Assembly (NCBI GenBank): GCA_937907525.1
Contig: CALCIB010000337.1
Coordinates: forward strand, 1-30,972
Origin: an uncultured Planctomycetales bacterium
Lineage (GTDB): Bacteria > Planctomycetota > Planctomycetia > Isosphaerales > Isosphaeraceae
DNA: 30,972 nt
Direction of reading: 5' to 3'
Shown: positions 1 through 7,431 of the stretch, one piece after another
Layout of the letters: each line of letters opens with the position of its first letter
How positions within the stretch are numbered: position 1 is the first letter of the stretch
Program-made: the position numbers and the translations under genes
The notes under the pieces: model-generated
Told to the model about the DNA's origin: nothing
Seen by the model: only the letters and a program-made list of their open reading frames with translations
Databases searched by the model: none

Positions 1-75
1 GATTCGGCCGCGAAGGATTCCCGGAAGTTATTTCGGCATCGTTCCTCGGGCCACCCTCTCCCGGCGGGAGAGGGG
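1..75. repeat. Partial palindromic repeat with an inserted element end
   Basis: The window opens inside a repeat. Bases 31-45 read TTTCGGCATCGTTCC, the terminal block of the inserted element seen again at 7046-7254. It joins TCGGGCCACC and a 9-bp hairpin (CCCTCTCCC, loop GGC, GGGAGAGGG; 54-74), which is half of the GC-rich repeat found throughout the window. The junction GTTCC/TCGGG is the same as at 7046 on the minus strand. The hairpin lies about 55 bases beyond the secA stop and could help end its transcription, but there is no clear T-run. Confidence 0.6.
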
Positions 76-128
76 ACGGCGCGCTACTCTATCCTTCCCA
101 GGTTTCGAGTCGATGGGGCGTCGGACGC

Positions 129-2078
129 TCAGCCGAGCACGGGGTTGAGGCCCATGTTCTTGCGCATCTCGGCGCGTTGCTTCTCGTAGTGCATCAGGAG
201 CTTGCGGTCGCGGAAGTGCTGGCGCTCCTTGCGGTGCTGGGCCTGGATGAAGAAGCGACGCCAGGCGGCGTTGGTCAATTCGCCCTTGCCGGCGTGGCGG
301 GCGCGGACGCGGTTGGCGGGCTTTTCGCCGATGGCCTCGACGATCTCGTCTCGCAGGCAGACGAAGAACTGGCAGAGGCCGGGGTCGCCCTGGCGGGCGG
401 AGCGGCCGGCGAGCTGGCGATCGATGCGGCGCGACTCGTTGCGCTCGGTGCCGATGACGTGCAGGCCGCCCATCTCGGCGACCCCCTCGCCCAGCTTGAT
501 GTCGGTGCCGCGGCCGGCCATGTTGGTCGCCACCGTCACCCTGCCGGGCTGCCCCGCCTGGGCGACGATCTGGGCCTCGATCTCGTGGTTCTTGGCGTTG
601 AGCACCTGATGCTCGATGCCCGCCTCGGCCAACAGGGCGCTTAGGTGCTCGGACTTCTCGATCGAACGGGTGCCCACCAGCACCGGCGCGCCCTTGGCGT
701 TCCACTCGACGATCTGATCGGCGACGGCCTGGAACTTCTCCTCCTCGGTGGAGAAGACCCGGTCGGGGAGCCAGACGCGGGCGTTCCTTCGGTTGGTGGG
801 GATGGTCATGACGCCGACCTTATAGATTCGGCGCAGTTCGGCGGCGTCGGTCCTGGCGGTGCCGGTCATGCCGGCGAGCTTCTCGAACCGCTTAAAGAAG
901 TCCTGGACGGTCACGCGGGCGGCGGTGATCGTCTCCAGGGTGATCTCCAGCTTCTCCTTGGCCTGGATCGCCTGGTGCAAGCCGTCCTGCCACTGACGGC
1001 CGGGCATCATGCGGCCGGTGAACTCGTCGACGATGACGATCTCGCCGTCGTGGACGACGTAGTCGCGGTCGCGAAGGTAGGCGATCTGCCCGCGCAGGGC
1101 GCGCTCGACATACTCATACAGCGTGTCGACCGTGAGCATGCTGAACGCGGAGCGCGCGGCGCGGGTCTGGACCTTGCGACGGCCGGCGGCGGTCAACTCG
1201 GCCTTCTTCTCGATCGGGTCGTACTTGTAATCCTTGATGCGGACCAGGGTTTCGGCGAGTTGGTCGGCGCCGTAGTAGGCGGACGCCTCCTCCTGGGTCG
1301 GCTGATTGTTGGCGCCGATGATCAGCGGGGTTCGGGCCTCGTCGATCAGGATGCTGTCGGCCTCGTCGACCATGGCGAAGTTGTGCGAGCGCTGGACGGG
1401 GGTCTCGGACTCGGTGTGCGTTCCCGAGCCCAGGAACGCCTGTTCGAACGACTTGCGCGAGGTGTCGCCGAGTTGCAGCCGCTTGAGTTCGTCGCGGAGG
1501 AAGTCGAAGCCCATCTCCTTGCTGGTGCCGTAGGTGATGTCGCAGGCGTAGGCGCGTCGGCGTTCGTGGTCGGACATCCCGGTCTGGATGCAGCCGATGG
1601 TCAGGCCGAGGAAGCGGTAGATCTTGCCCATCCATTCGGCGTCGCGGCGGGCGAGGTAGTCGTTGACGGTCACGACGTAGACGCCCTTGGCCGGCAGGGC
1701 GTTGAGGACCGCCGGCATGGTGGCGACCAGGGTCTTCCCCTCGCCCGTCTCCAGTTCGGCGATGCACTTGTTGTGGATCGCCACGCCGCCCAGGACCTGG
1801 ACGTCGAACTGGCGCTGGCCGATGGCGCGTTTGGCGGCCTCGCGAGTCAGGGCGAACGCCTCCGGCAGGATGCCGTTGAGCGAATCCCCCTGGCGGGCGC
1901 GGAGGCGGAGGGCGTGGGCCTTCTCGCGGATCTCGGCGTCGCCCAGGGGCTCGATACTCGCCTCCAGGGCGTTGACGCGCTGGACCTGGACGGCGAACGA
2001 CGCGAAGCGACCGGCGGGCGTCGGCCCGGCGATTCGTCCCACCTGGTTGATCCAGCCCACGCCGAGACGGCCTGCCAT
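129..2078 (-). CDS. secA: SecA-like preprotein translocase ATPase, short form lacking the C-terminal domains
   Basis: This 649-residue protein is a SecA-family DEAD-type motor ATPase, which in cells drives unfolded preproteins through SecYEG. Walker A is seen as TGEGKT at residues 111-116 and Walker B as VDEAD near 237-241, followed by the SecA-typical LIDEARTPLII. IVDEFTGRMMPGR (PPXD/NBD2 junction), TNMAGRGTDIKLGEG and QLAGRSARQGDPG (helicase motifs V and VI) are also present. Canonical SecA is about 800-1000 residues. This one ends just after the first part of the helical scaffold helix, so the helical wing, the two-helix finger and the C-terminal zinc linker are missing. I see no SecA coding signal downstream, so it is a natural short paralogue or an old truncation rather than a recent frameshift. 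The ATG at 2078 has only a weak upstream AGGGG. Membership of the SecA family is certain; a role as the housekeeping SecA is doubtful. Confidence 0.93.
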   Translation of the reverse strand: MAGRLGVGWINQVGRIAGPTPAGRFASFAVQVQRVNALEASIEPLGDAEIREKAHALRLRARQGDSLNGILPEAFALTREAAKRAIGQRQFDVQVLGGVAIHNKCIAELETGEGKTLVATMPAVLNALPAKGVYVVTVNDYLARRDAEWMGKIYRFLGLTIGCIQTGMSDHERRRAYACDITYGTSKEMGFDFLRDELKRLQLGDTSRKSFEQAFLGSGTHTESETPVQRSHNFAMVDEADSILIDEARTPLIIGANNQPTQEEASAYYGADQLAETLVRIKDYKYDPIEKKAELTAAGRRKVQTRAARSAFSMLTVDTLYEYVERALRGQIAYLRDRDYVVHDGEIVIVDEFTGRMMPGRQWQDGLHQAIQAKEKLEITLETITAARVTVQDFFKRFEKLAGMTGTARTDAAELRRIYKVGVMTIPTNRRNARVWLPDRVFSTEEEKFQAVADQIVEWNAKGAPVLVGTRSIEKSEHLSALLAEAGIEHQVLNAKNHEIEAQIVAQAGQPGRVTVATNMAGRGTDIKLGEGVAEMGGLHVIGTERNESRRIDRQLAGRSARQGDPGLCQFFVCLRDEIVEAIGEKPANRVRARHAGKGELTNAAWRRFFIQAQHRKERQHFRDRKLLMHYEKQRAEMRKNMGLNPVLG

Positions 2079-2589
2079 GGATGAATCCCCTGAGTTCCCG
2101 GAGTCGACCCCTTCGAACCCGCCCGATCCGGCATCCGCCCCGAATCGGCGCGGATCCCGTCGAGGGAACGGGACGCCCAGCGGCGGCGACTTCCCGAGAA
2201 ATCGGCGAGGGCCTGCTTTGTCGAAAACCTAAAAACGAGTGATGCCAAGCATCCCTTCTCCCCTTGTGCAAGATTATTCGTGAGTGACGTAAGTCCAAGA
2301 ACGATCCCGGATGCCTCGTCCGATCACCCAACCGTCCAATGACTTAGGGCGGCCTTGGGCTGATTTGCGACAACACCCGGCACCATAACGATTTACGAGT
2401 CCCACGAATAATCTTGCTCAAGGGGAGAAGGCCGTTTGGCGACGGCTTGCGAAAAAGTGTCGGGTCGTCAGCCTCGCGTCTCGGAGGTTCCTTGGATCGA
2501 TCGTCGGGCGTGGGCCGTCGATGTCTCAAGCCGCGTGGGACGACTCCCGGATTCCCCATTAATTAATCCATGCGGGGCGACGTCCCTCC
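2079..2589. other. Intergenic region upstream of secA
   Basis: I find no convincing gene here. The stretch holds the 5' flank of secA and the palindrome described at 2255-2430. Short open frames exist on both strands, but they lack a ribosome site, codon bias or recognisable motifs. Confidence 0.5.
2255..2430. repeat. Imperfect palindromic element with 28-bp inverted ends
   Basis: Bases 2255-2282 and 2403-2430 are inverted copies matching at 27 of 28 positions. Weaker pairing continues inward for about 14 bases. The outer part (CTTCTCCCCTTG) is the arm of the palindromic repeat family of this window, and 2217-2231 carries its outer box TTTGTCGAAAACC. The inner part (CAAGATTATTCGTG) and the 120-base centre do not match the other copies. 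It looks like a repeat whose core has been replaced by, or has received, a different small inverted-repeat element. Confidence 0.6.
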
Positions 2590-2619
2590 TTGACACCTTG
2601 CCGGCCTATGTCCTATTAT
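2590..2619 (+). promoter_or_regulatory. Sigma70-type promoter for the lipoprotein/DUF1559 genes
   Basis: A perfect TTGACA (2590-2595) is followed after 18 bases by TATTAT (2614-2619). It is the best housekeeping-type promoter in the window, and an AT-rich patch surrounds it. Transcription would begin near 2626, about 165 bases before the small lipoprotein gene. Confidence 0.7.
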
Positions 2620-2791
2620 CTTAGTACATCGACCGCGTGTTTATCTTTCCTCGCCAAGCGGCCTGGCTGGACGTCGATCCGCCGCGACCGGCGGAGACGT
2701 GGGCGTATCGAACGCGATCGCTCCAGGCGACGTTTCACCGAGATGACACGAATTCCAGGCGCGCGAACCGCGCGCGGGTGGAGATTGCGCA

Positions 2792-2995
2792 ATGAAGCGG
2801 AGACGATTCCTCCTTCGATCGGCGGCGTGGACGGCGTCCGCCGCCGCCCTGGCGGTCGTGGGCTGCTCGGGCCCGTCGGAGCCGACCCCGGAGGCGCGCG
2901 AGGCGGCGGCGAAGGCGCCCCCGGACTTGGCGGCGGCCAACAACAAGGCCGGCGGCCAGGGGCGAGGAAGGCGATCGCGGCAACATGGTCGGTAA
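2792..2995 (+). CDS. Small putative lipoprotein
   Basis: This encodes 67 residues that begin with an arginine-rich n-region (KRRRFLLRS), a hydrophobic stretch (AAALAVV) and a lipobox-like VVGC. The twin-arginine-like RRRFLL suggests that Tat export is possible. The cysteine would be lipidated after cleavage. The mature part is only about 45 residues, rich in Ala, Pro and Gly, and ends in a basic tail (GRGRRSRQHGR) that looks out of character. The real tail may lie in another frame after a small indel near 2955-2965. GGAG at 2780-2783 sits 8 bases before the ATG. Short lipoproteins next to DUF1559 genes are, as I recall, common in planctomycetes, but no function can be given. Confidence 0.55.
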   Translation: MKRRRFLLRSAAWTASAAALAVVGCSGPSEPTPEAREAAAKAPPDLAAANNKAGGQGRGRRSRQHGR

Positions 2996-3086
2996 CGAAG
3001 GAATCGTTACCGCCCGAACGCCGACCGATTTTCAACATGGGTTCCTGTTCACGCAAGTCGTCTTCACACCATATCCGGAGCATCGA

Positions 3087-4148
3087 ATGGCGATACCTAA
3101 CGGTTCGCGTCGCGGGTTCACTCTCATCGAGCTTTTGGTGGTGATCGCGATCATCGCCGTGCTCATCGCCCTCTTGCTGCCGGCGGTGCAGGCGGCGCGC
3201 GAGGCGGCCCGCCGCGCGCAGTGCGTCAACAACCTCAAGCAGATGGGGTTGGCCGCGTCCAACTACGAGTCGTCGTACCAGACCTATCCCTTGAGCAACG
3301 CGACCAACACCTCGCCGGGCTGCGGCGCGTCGGGCCCGAGCGCCTGGGGGAACTGGAGCGGCCAGGCGATGATGCTCCCCTTCATGGAGCAGACGTCCGT
3401 CTTCAACGCGTGCAACTTCCAGCTCACCGCGTCCCAGTTCGATTGTTTCGGCGTCGCCTGGTACGCGAATTCGACGGCCCGCGACACGCTCATCAACTCG
3501 TTCCTGTGTCCGTCGGACGGGTCGACCATGGGGAGCAGCGGCGCCAGGCGGATCAACAACTATTACGGGTCGTACGGCGTCACCACGGACGTCTGGAACA
3601 ACCAGAGCACCGGCGTCTTCGCCCACAACGCCGCTTACGGCGTCTCGGCCGTGACCGACGGCACCTCGAACACCGTGATGTGGAGCGAGGGGCTCACGGG
3701 CAGCACGATGATCAACAAGCGGACGTCGGTCGGCGTCACGGCCACCGCCGCCTTCCTGGATCCCCGCGCCGTCGTCAACGGCGCGCAGGTACTCAACGCC
3801 TCCGTCCAGGGCGCCTTGACGTCCTGCAACACGACGCTCGCGTCGGCGAGCAGCGTCATCGACTCCCGCGGGCAGTTCTGGGCGGTCGGCTCCCCCGGCC
3901 TCACGTATTTCAACACCGTGGTCACGCCCAACTCGACGCAGTACAAGTGGTCGACCTGCCGCACCGACGGCACCGCCGCGGCGGACTACTCCAGCTTCGT
4001 CAACGCCAACAGCAACCACTCCGGCGGCGTCAACGTCGCGTTCGCCGACGGCAGCGTGCGGTTCATCAAGGACGCGGTCGCCCAGAACGTCTGGTGGGCG
4101 CTCGGCACGAGGGCCGGCGGCGAGACGATCTCCAGTGACTCCTACTGA
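3087..4148 (+). CDS. DUF1559 domain pseudopilin-like secreted protein
   Basis: This 353-residue protein has a type IV pilin-like N-terminus. A short basic leader (NGSRRG) is followed by FTLIELLVVIAIIAVLIALLLPAVQAAREAARR, with prepilin peptidase cleavage expected between G and F. The PAVQAAREAARRAQCVNNLKQ segment and the C-terminal NHSGGVNVAFADGSVRFI motif are hallmarks of DUF1559, a large paralogous family of planctomycetes with no settled biochemical role. The central part is rich in Ser, Thr, Asn and Cys, as expected for an exported protein. The ATG at 3087 is chosen because GGAG (3077-3080) precedes it and the signal starts directly after it. The frame is open further upstream but noncoding there. 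A hairpin terminator follows. It probably shares the promoter at 2590 with the lipoprotein. Confidence 0.93.
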   Translation: MAIPNGSRRGFTLIELLVVIAIIAVLIALLLPAVQAAREAARRAQCVNNLKQMGLAASNYESSYQTYPLSNATNTSPGCGASGPSAWGNWSGQAMMLPFMEQTSVFNACNFQLTASQFDCFGVAWYANSTARDTLINSFLCPSDGSTMGSSGARRINNYYGSYGVTTDVWNNQSTGVFAHNAAYGVSAVTDGTSNTVMWSEGLTGSTMINKRTSVGVTATAAFLDPRAVVNGAQVLNASVQGALTSCNTTLASASSVIDSRGQFWAVGSPGLTYFNTVVTPNSTQYKWSTCRTDGTAAADYSSFVNANSNHSGGVNVAFADGSVRFIKDAVAQNVWWALGTRAGGETISSDSY

Positions 4149-4184
4149 CACCGATCCGAAACCCGCCTCGAAGCCAAACGCCCA

Positions 4185-4226
4185 CGGCCCCCGTCGACTT
4201 CCCCAGGTCGCCGGGGGCCGTTCGTC
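4185..4226 (+). terminator. Hairpin terminator after the DUF1559 gene
   Basis: CGGCCCCCG (4185-4193) pairs with CGGGGGCCG (4212-4220), and an inner CGAC/GTCG extends the stem. The sequence following (TTCGTCATCGTC) is only moderately T-rich. It lies 37 bases after the DUF1559 stop. Confidence 0.55.
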
Positions 4227-4274
4227 ATCGTCGCCGCGGCGGGGTCGTTCGCCGGGCTCGACGTCGGGAAATCG

Positions 4275-4304
4275 TTGGGAGTCGGCGGCCTTCGGCCTTA
4301 TAAT
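4275..4304 (+). promoter_or_regulatory. Promoter of the zinc-ribbon membrane protein operon
   Basis: TTGGGA (4275-4280), an 18-base spacer, then a perfect TATAAT (4299-4304). The predicted start near 4311 leaves a leader of about 20 bases containing GGAGG (4311-4315) before the ATG at 4331. Confidence 0.65.
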
Positions 4305-4330
4305 CGAGCCCGGAGGACGACGCTCGCCGC

Positions 4331-5146
4331 ATGAACACGACTCATCGCTATACGTCGGTTCGCATGGGGGGCCGGGCGCTTTCGCGGCTGGCGCCGGCGG
4401 CGCGGTTCGGCGTGGGGTTCCTGGGGGTCGCGTATTTTTTAGATCAGGCCCAAACCCTTCTTTCCGACGCCCAGTTCACCTGGGCGGAGCGCCGGATCGC
4501 CGCCTTGACCGCGGTGACGGTCGTGATCGGCTTCGGCCTGGCCGGCTGGGTCGCGGGGACGATCCTGAAGGTGGCCGCCGGCTTGCTGGAGTTGCTCGCC
4601 GACCAGGCCGAGGCGTCGTGGAGGACCGTCGACTTGATGGAGGTCCACGTCGTCCCGACGCTCGGCCGGATCGCCGCGAGGCTCGACGTCGAGACCGCGA
4701 ACGCATCACCGAACGCCTCCCCCGCCCCGTCCGCTTCCACCGAACCGCGACGGCTGGAGACGGGCCGCGTCCAGGCGCTGACCGGGGAACTGGCCGAGGC
4801 GCGCGCGGAGGAGGACGTCGACCGCGCGCTGGATCTGCGCGACGAGTTGACGCGATACCTTCGCGGCGACGCCCTGCGGCGGCTCGACCGTGAGTTGGCG
4901 CGCTGGACGCGCGGGCTGATCGAGGCCAAACTCAAGGCGAGCGAGGTCGACTGGGAGGTCGCCCGCTGGGCGGCCCGCGCCGTGGACAGCCTGGGCGACG
5001 AGCCCGACGCGGTCGCCATCCGATCCGCCCTCCCGGAGATCCGCCGCCGCGCCGGGCTTTGCCGGGTTTGCGGCCGGGCGGTCGCCGGCGGCAAGGACGT
5101 CTGCGGCCGATGCGCCACTCAGTCCGCCGGAAAGGAGCCCCGATGA
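4331..5146 (+). CDS. Membrane protein with C-terminal zinc ribbon, function unknown
   Basis: This 271-residue protein has one or two hydrophobic segments near residues 24-38 and 57-79, a charged helical middle (residues 140-230, rich in Arg, Glu and Leu, likely coiled coil), and a C-terminal CxxC-x10-CxxC zinc ribbon (Cys244, 247, 258, 261). I do not recognise a named family. The start at 4331 fits the promoter just upstream, although GGAGG is further from the ATG than usual; an ATG at 4364 is the alternative. Its stop overlaps the start of the next gene (ATGA), and that gene also encodes a zinc-ribbon membrane protein, so the two are translationally coupled and probably work together. Confidence 0.75.
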   Translation: MNTTHRYTSVRMGGRALSRLAPAARFGVGFLGVAYFLDQAQTLLSDAQFTWAERRIAALTAVTVVIGFGLAGWVAGTILKVAAGLLELLADQAEASWRTVDLMEVHVVPTLGRIAARLDVETANASPNASPAPSASTEPRRLETGRVQALTGELAEARAEEDVDRALDLRDELTRYLRGDALRRLDRELARWTRGLIEAKLKASEVDWEVARWAARAVDSLGDEPDAVAIRSALPEIRRRAGLCRVCGRAVAGGKDVCGRCATQSAGKEPR

Positions 5147-6276
5147 GCGTCCGCGTCCGCTGCCCCCAGTGCCAGGCCGCGTTCCTCGTCCCCGACGACC
5201 GGCAAGGCCGCGCCGTCGCCTGCCCGAAATGCGGCGCGACGCAAAGGCCGCCCGCCGACGAGCCGGAGCCGCTCCCGGTCGCCCGACCCGTCCCGACGGA
5301 CCAAGCCGACGAGGTCTCGTCGGTCTTCCGTCCCTCGGCCGATGCGCGCGAGCGGAAATCGTCGCGCCGGAAGTGGATCGCGGCTGTGCTTTTGCTGCTT
5401 TTGCTCGGGGGCGTCGCGACGTTCCTGGCCGTCTGGCCTCGGTTCCGGAAGCGTCCGCTGGACGTCGCGGAGCGGATCGCCAAGGCATATCTTCAAGCCC
5501 TGGTCGATCATGACGACGCGGCCCTGCGCCGGGTCTCCGTGGTGGAGGACCACCCGGCGATCCGCGACTTCCACGACCCGACCCGCGACAAGGCCCGCAC
5601 CACGACCCTCCGCGGCTCGTTCGCGCCGATCGCGGCGATGCATCGCAAGATCGAGGGCGAATACGACTACGACCCGACGATCGGCCGGTTCACGCCCAAA
5701 AACCCCCTGGGACCGGCCGCGGAGGCGCTCGACGCCCTGCACGAGGCCAAGGCCGACGCCGAGAAGTCGGGGCTTTACGACAAGATGCAAAGCGGCGATC
5801 CCGACGACCTGTTCGACGCCGCCGAGGGGTTGGGCAAGGTCTTCGAGCAACTCGCGTCGACCACGCTGGCCCCCAAGAAGATCCTGCCGACGTACAAGAT
5901 GCTCGTCGAGGAGGCCGATCCCCCGCTCCCTCCCGACGCCCGCGAGCTGGCGATGATCTACGCCGAGTCGCCCAAGACCTGGGACGCGCTTTTGAAGCGG
6001 TCGTTCCCGACCCTCAAGGCCGACGGCCCGTTCGTCTACGAGCGCGCCGAGGTCGCCGCGAACGTCATCGACGCGCTGGGCTCTCCCGGAGCGCCGCCGA
6101 CGCCGATGCGGTTGACGCTCGTCCGGTTCCGACTGGAGGGGATCGACACCACCTGGAAGGTCGTCGACGCCCGCCGCGTCCTCCCGGAGCCTCCCGCCGA
6201 GCCGATGCCGACGCCGACCGTCTCGGAACCCGAGCCCGCCGCGCCGCCGGAGTCGCTGGGGAATCCGTCGGGGTGA
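5143..6276 (+). CDS. MJ0042-type zinc-finger membrane protein, function unknown
   Basis: This 377-residue protein begins with an MJ0042/zinc-ribbon module, CPQC (residues 7-10) and CPKC (27-30). A Pro/Glu-rich linker, a single transmembrane helix at about residues 78-98 (VLLLLLLGGVATFLAVW) and a 270-residue soluble domain follow, and the protein ends in a Pro/Glu-rich tail. The N-terminal ribbon would face the cytoplasm and the large domain the periplasm. AAAGGAG (5131-5137) sits before the ATG at 5143, which overlaps the TGA of the preceding gene. An N-terminal finger joined through one helix to a variable outer domain is a frequent planctomycete design. I do not recognise the outer domain. 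The gene converges on nuoI with only four bases between the stops. Confidence 0.8.
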   Translation: MSVRVRCPQCQAAFLVPDDRQGRAVACPKCGATQRPPADEPEPLPVARPVPTDQADEVSSVFRPSADARERKSSRRKWIAAVLLLLLLGGVATFLAVWPRFRKRPLDVAERIAKAYLQALVDHDDAALRRVSVVEDHPAIRDFHDPTRDKARTTTLRGSFAPIAAMHRKIEGEYDYDPTIGRFTPKNPLGPAAEALDALHEAKADAEKSGLYDKMQSGDPDDLFDAAEGLGKVFEQLASTTLAPKKILPTYKMLVEEADPPLPPDARELAMIYAESPKTWDALLKRSFPTLKADGPFVYERAEVAANVIDALGSPGAPPTPMRLTLVRFRLEGIDTTWKVVDARRVLPEPPAEPMPTPTVSEPEPAAPPESLGNPSG

Positions 6277-6280
6277 CCGA

Positions 6281-6952
6281 TCAAACCTTGGTCGCGGTCC
6301 CCAGGGCCTTTTGAAGCCGCTGGTCCTTGCGCTTGGCGACCTTGGCCCGTTCGTTGACCTCGTACTCGCTGGCCCACGCCTCGGGGTGGGTCTGTCGGTA
6401 GTATTCGCTGGAGACCAGCAGGTCGCGCAGGTCGAAGACGTGGGTCTGGTGCCGCTCGGAGTTGGCCAGCTCGAAGTTCTGGTTCATCTTGATGGCGTCG
6501 AACGGGCAGTACTCGGCGCAGAGGCCGCAGTTCATGCACACGTCCATATCAATGAAAAACTCCTCGGGGAGCGGCGCGACCGTCCCCCTGGGGCTCCTGG
6601 CCTGGGACATCCAGATGCACTGCGGGGGGCAGACCTTGGCGCAGATGGTGCAGTTGGTGCAGCGGACGTAGCCGTCCTCGTCGTCGTAGATCAGGACCGG
6701 GAGCATCCGGAACCGCTCGAAGACCGGCAGCCGCTCGTCGGGGTATTCGACCGTGAACAGCCCCTCGGCGCGCGCGTCCTGGACGACGACGCGCTCCTCG
6801 CCGCGCGCCGGCGGGCGGAAGAGGTCGACCGGCAGCGGGCCGCCGCCGCGACGTCGAAACGCGAAGCCGTTTCGCAGGTCGCAAACGAACGTCAGCAGGA
6901 ATCGCCTCAGCGTGATCCAGTGGCCTCGGATCAATCCGCGTCCGATGGGCAT
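6281..6952 (-). CDS. nuoI: NADH-quinone oxidoreductase subunit I (8Fe ferredoxin-like)
   Basis: The 223-residue product is NuoI, the subunit that carries clusters N6a and N6b and passes electrons from the NADH arm towards NuoB in complex I. Two 4Fe-4S motifs are intact: CTNCTICAKVCPP and CMNCGLCAEYCP. They sit in the usual context (DEDGYVRCTNC, FFIDMDVCMNC, FDAIKMNQNFEL). An N-terminal amphipathic segment (WITLRRFLLTF) is typical of the family, and the C-terminus has a charged Lys/Arg tail. The ATG at 6952 is preceded by AGGAGAAGGG; longer frames upstream run into repeat DNA. It lies downstream of nuoBCD on the same strand, but 479 bases of nested repeats separate them. Other nuo genes are absent from the window. 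Confidence 0.95.
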   Translation of the reverse strand: MPIGRGLIRGHWITLRRFLLTFVCDLRNGFAFRRRGGGPLPVDLFRPPARGEERVVVQDARAEGLFTVEYPDERLPVFERFRMLPVLIYDDEDGYVRCTNCTICAKVCPPQCIWMSQARSPRGTVAPLPEEFFIDMDVCMNCGLCAEYCPFDAIKMNQNFELANSERHQTHVFDLRDLLVSSEYYRQTHPEAWASEYEVNERAKVAKRKDQRLQKALGTATKV

Positions 6953-7045
6953 GAAACCCTTCTCCTCGCCTCGATGCTCTACCGAAAACCGCCTGGAGCA
7001 GGCACCCCGTCCCCCCTTCCCCCCTTGTGGGAGAAGGTACCCCGA

Positions 7046-7254
7046 GGAACGATGCCGAAACAAATTCCCGGAATGGAACCACAGAGACACGGAGGACACA
7101 GAGAGAGAATTGAGAATTGAAAATAAATAACTTTATATATCCAATGATTAAAGACGGCTAGATCGCTCCTCGTTCTCTCTCTCCGTGTCCTCGGTGACTC
7201 TGTGGTTCCCTATCTTCGTCGCATGGATTCGGCAAGTTATTTCGGCATCGTTCC
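7046..7254. mobile_element. Small inverted-repeat element inserted in a repeat hairpin loop
   Basis: The ends are perfect 15-bp inverted repeats: GGAACGATGCCGAAA (7046-7060) and TTTCGGCATCGTTCC (7240-7254), with partial pairing further in. Removing it restores a CCCCGA/AGGGG hairpin loop like the intact one at 21212-21224. It has no coding capacity and itself contains another palindrome (7075-7209). The same end in the same junction occurs at 31-45. It is non-autonomous, and no transposase is present in the window. Confidence 0.6.
7075..7209. repeat. Innermost palindrome with GGAACCACAGAG arms and AT-rich core
   Basis: Arms at 7075-7109 and 7174-7209 are inverted copies with only three or four mismatches, starting GGAACCACAGAG and ending in alternating GA/TC. 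The centre (7110-7170) is strongly AT-rich (AAATAAATAACTTTATATAT), unlike anything else in the window. Repeats with this GGAACCACAGAG motif are, as I recall, scattered in several bacterial groups. Here it lies inside the element at 7046-7254. Confidence 0.65.
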
Positions 7255-7431
7255 AAGGGGCGGATGAGGGGGGCGCGACCGGAAGCCCCGGACTTCAAGG
7301 TCATGGCCGAACGCGGGATGCGACGCCGGCCGCTCCCCTCATCCGGCCTTCGGCCACCTTCTCCCACAAGGGGAGAAGGGATGTTCATTATCGCTTGGCC
7401 TTGATGTTTTTCGTCGGAACATCAGGTCGTC

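Larger units (their letters stand above)
6982..7418. repeat. Outer palindromic repeat, interrupted by nested insertions
   Basis: This is one copy of the window's GC-rich repeat, with outer boxes CCGAAAACC (6982-6990) and its inverted partner near 7403-7417. Arms with the CTTGTGGGAGAAG hairpin lie at 7023-7037 and, inverted, at 7359-7379. An intact GGCC-GAA-GGCC hairpin is at 7345-7355. The corresponding left hairpin is split: CCCCGA ends at 7045, AAGGGG resumes at 7255, and the space between holds a second element. It fills the gap between nuoBCD and nuoI. Confidence 0.7.

Noticed and set aside
645..2084. Long open frame on the plus strand opposite secA
   Set aside because: It mirrors secA codons, lacks family motifs and is explained by GC-rich codon bias.
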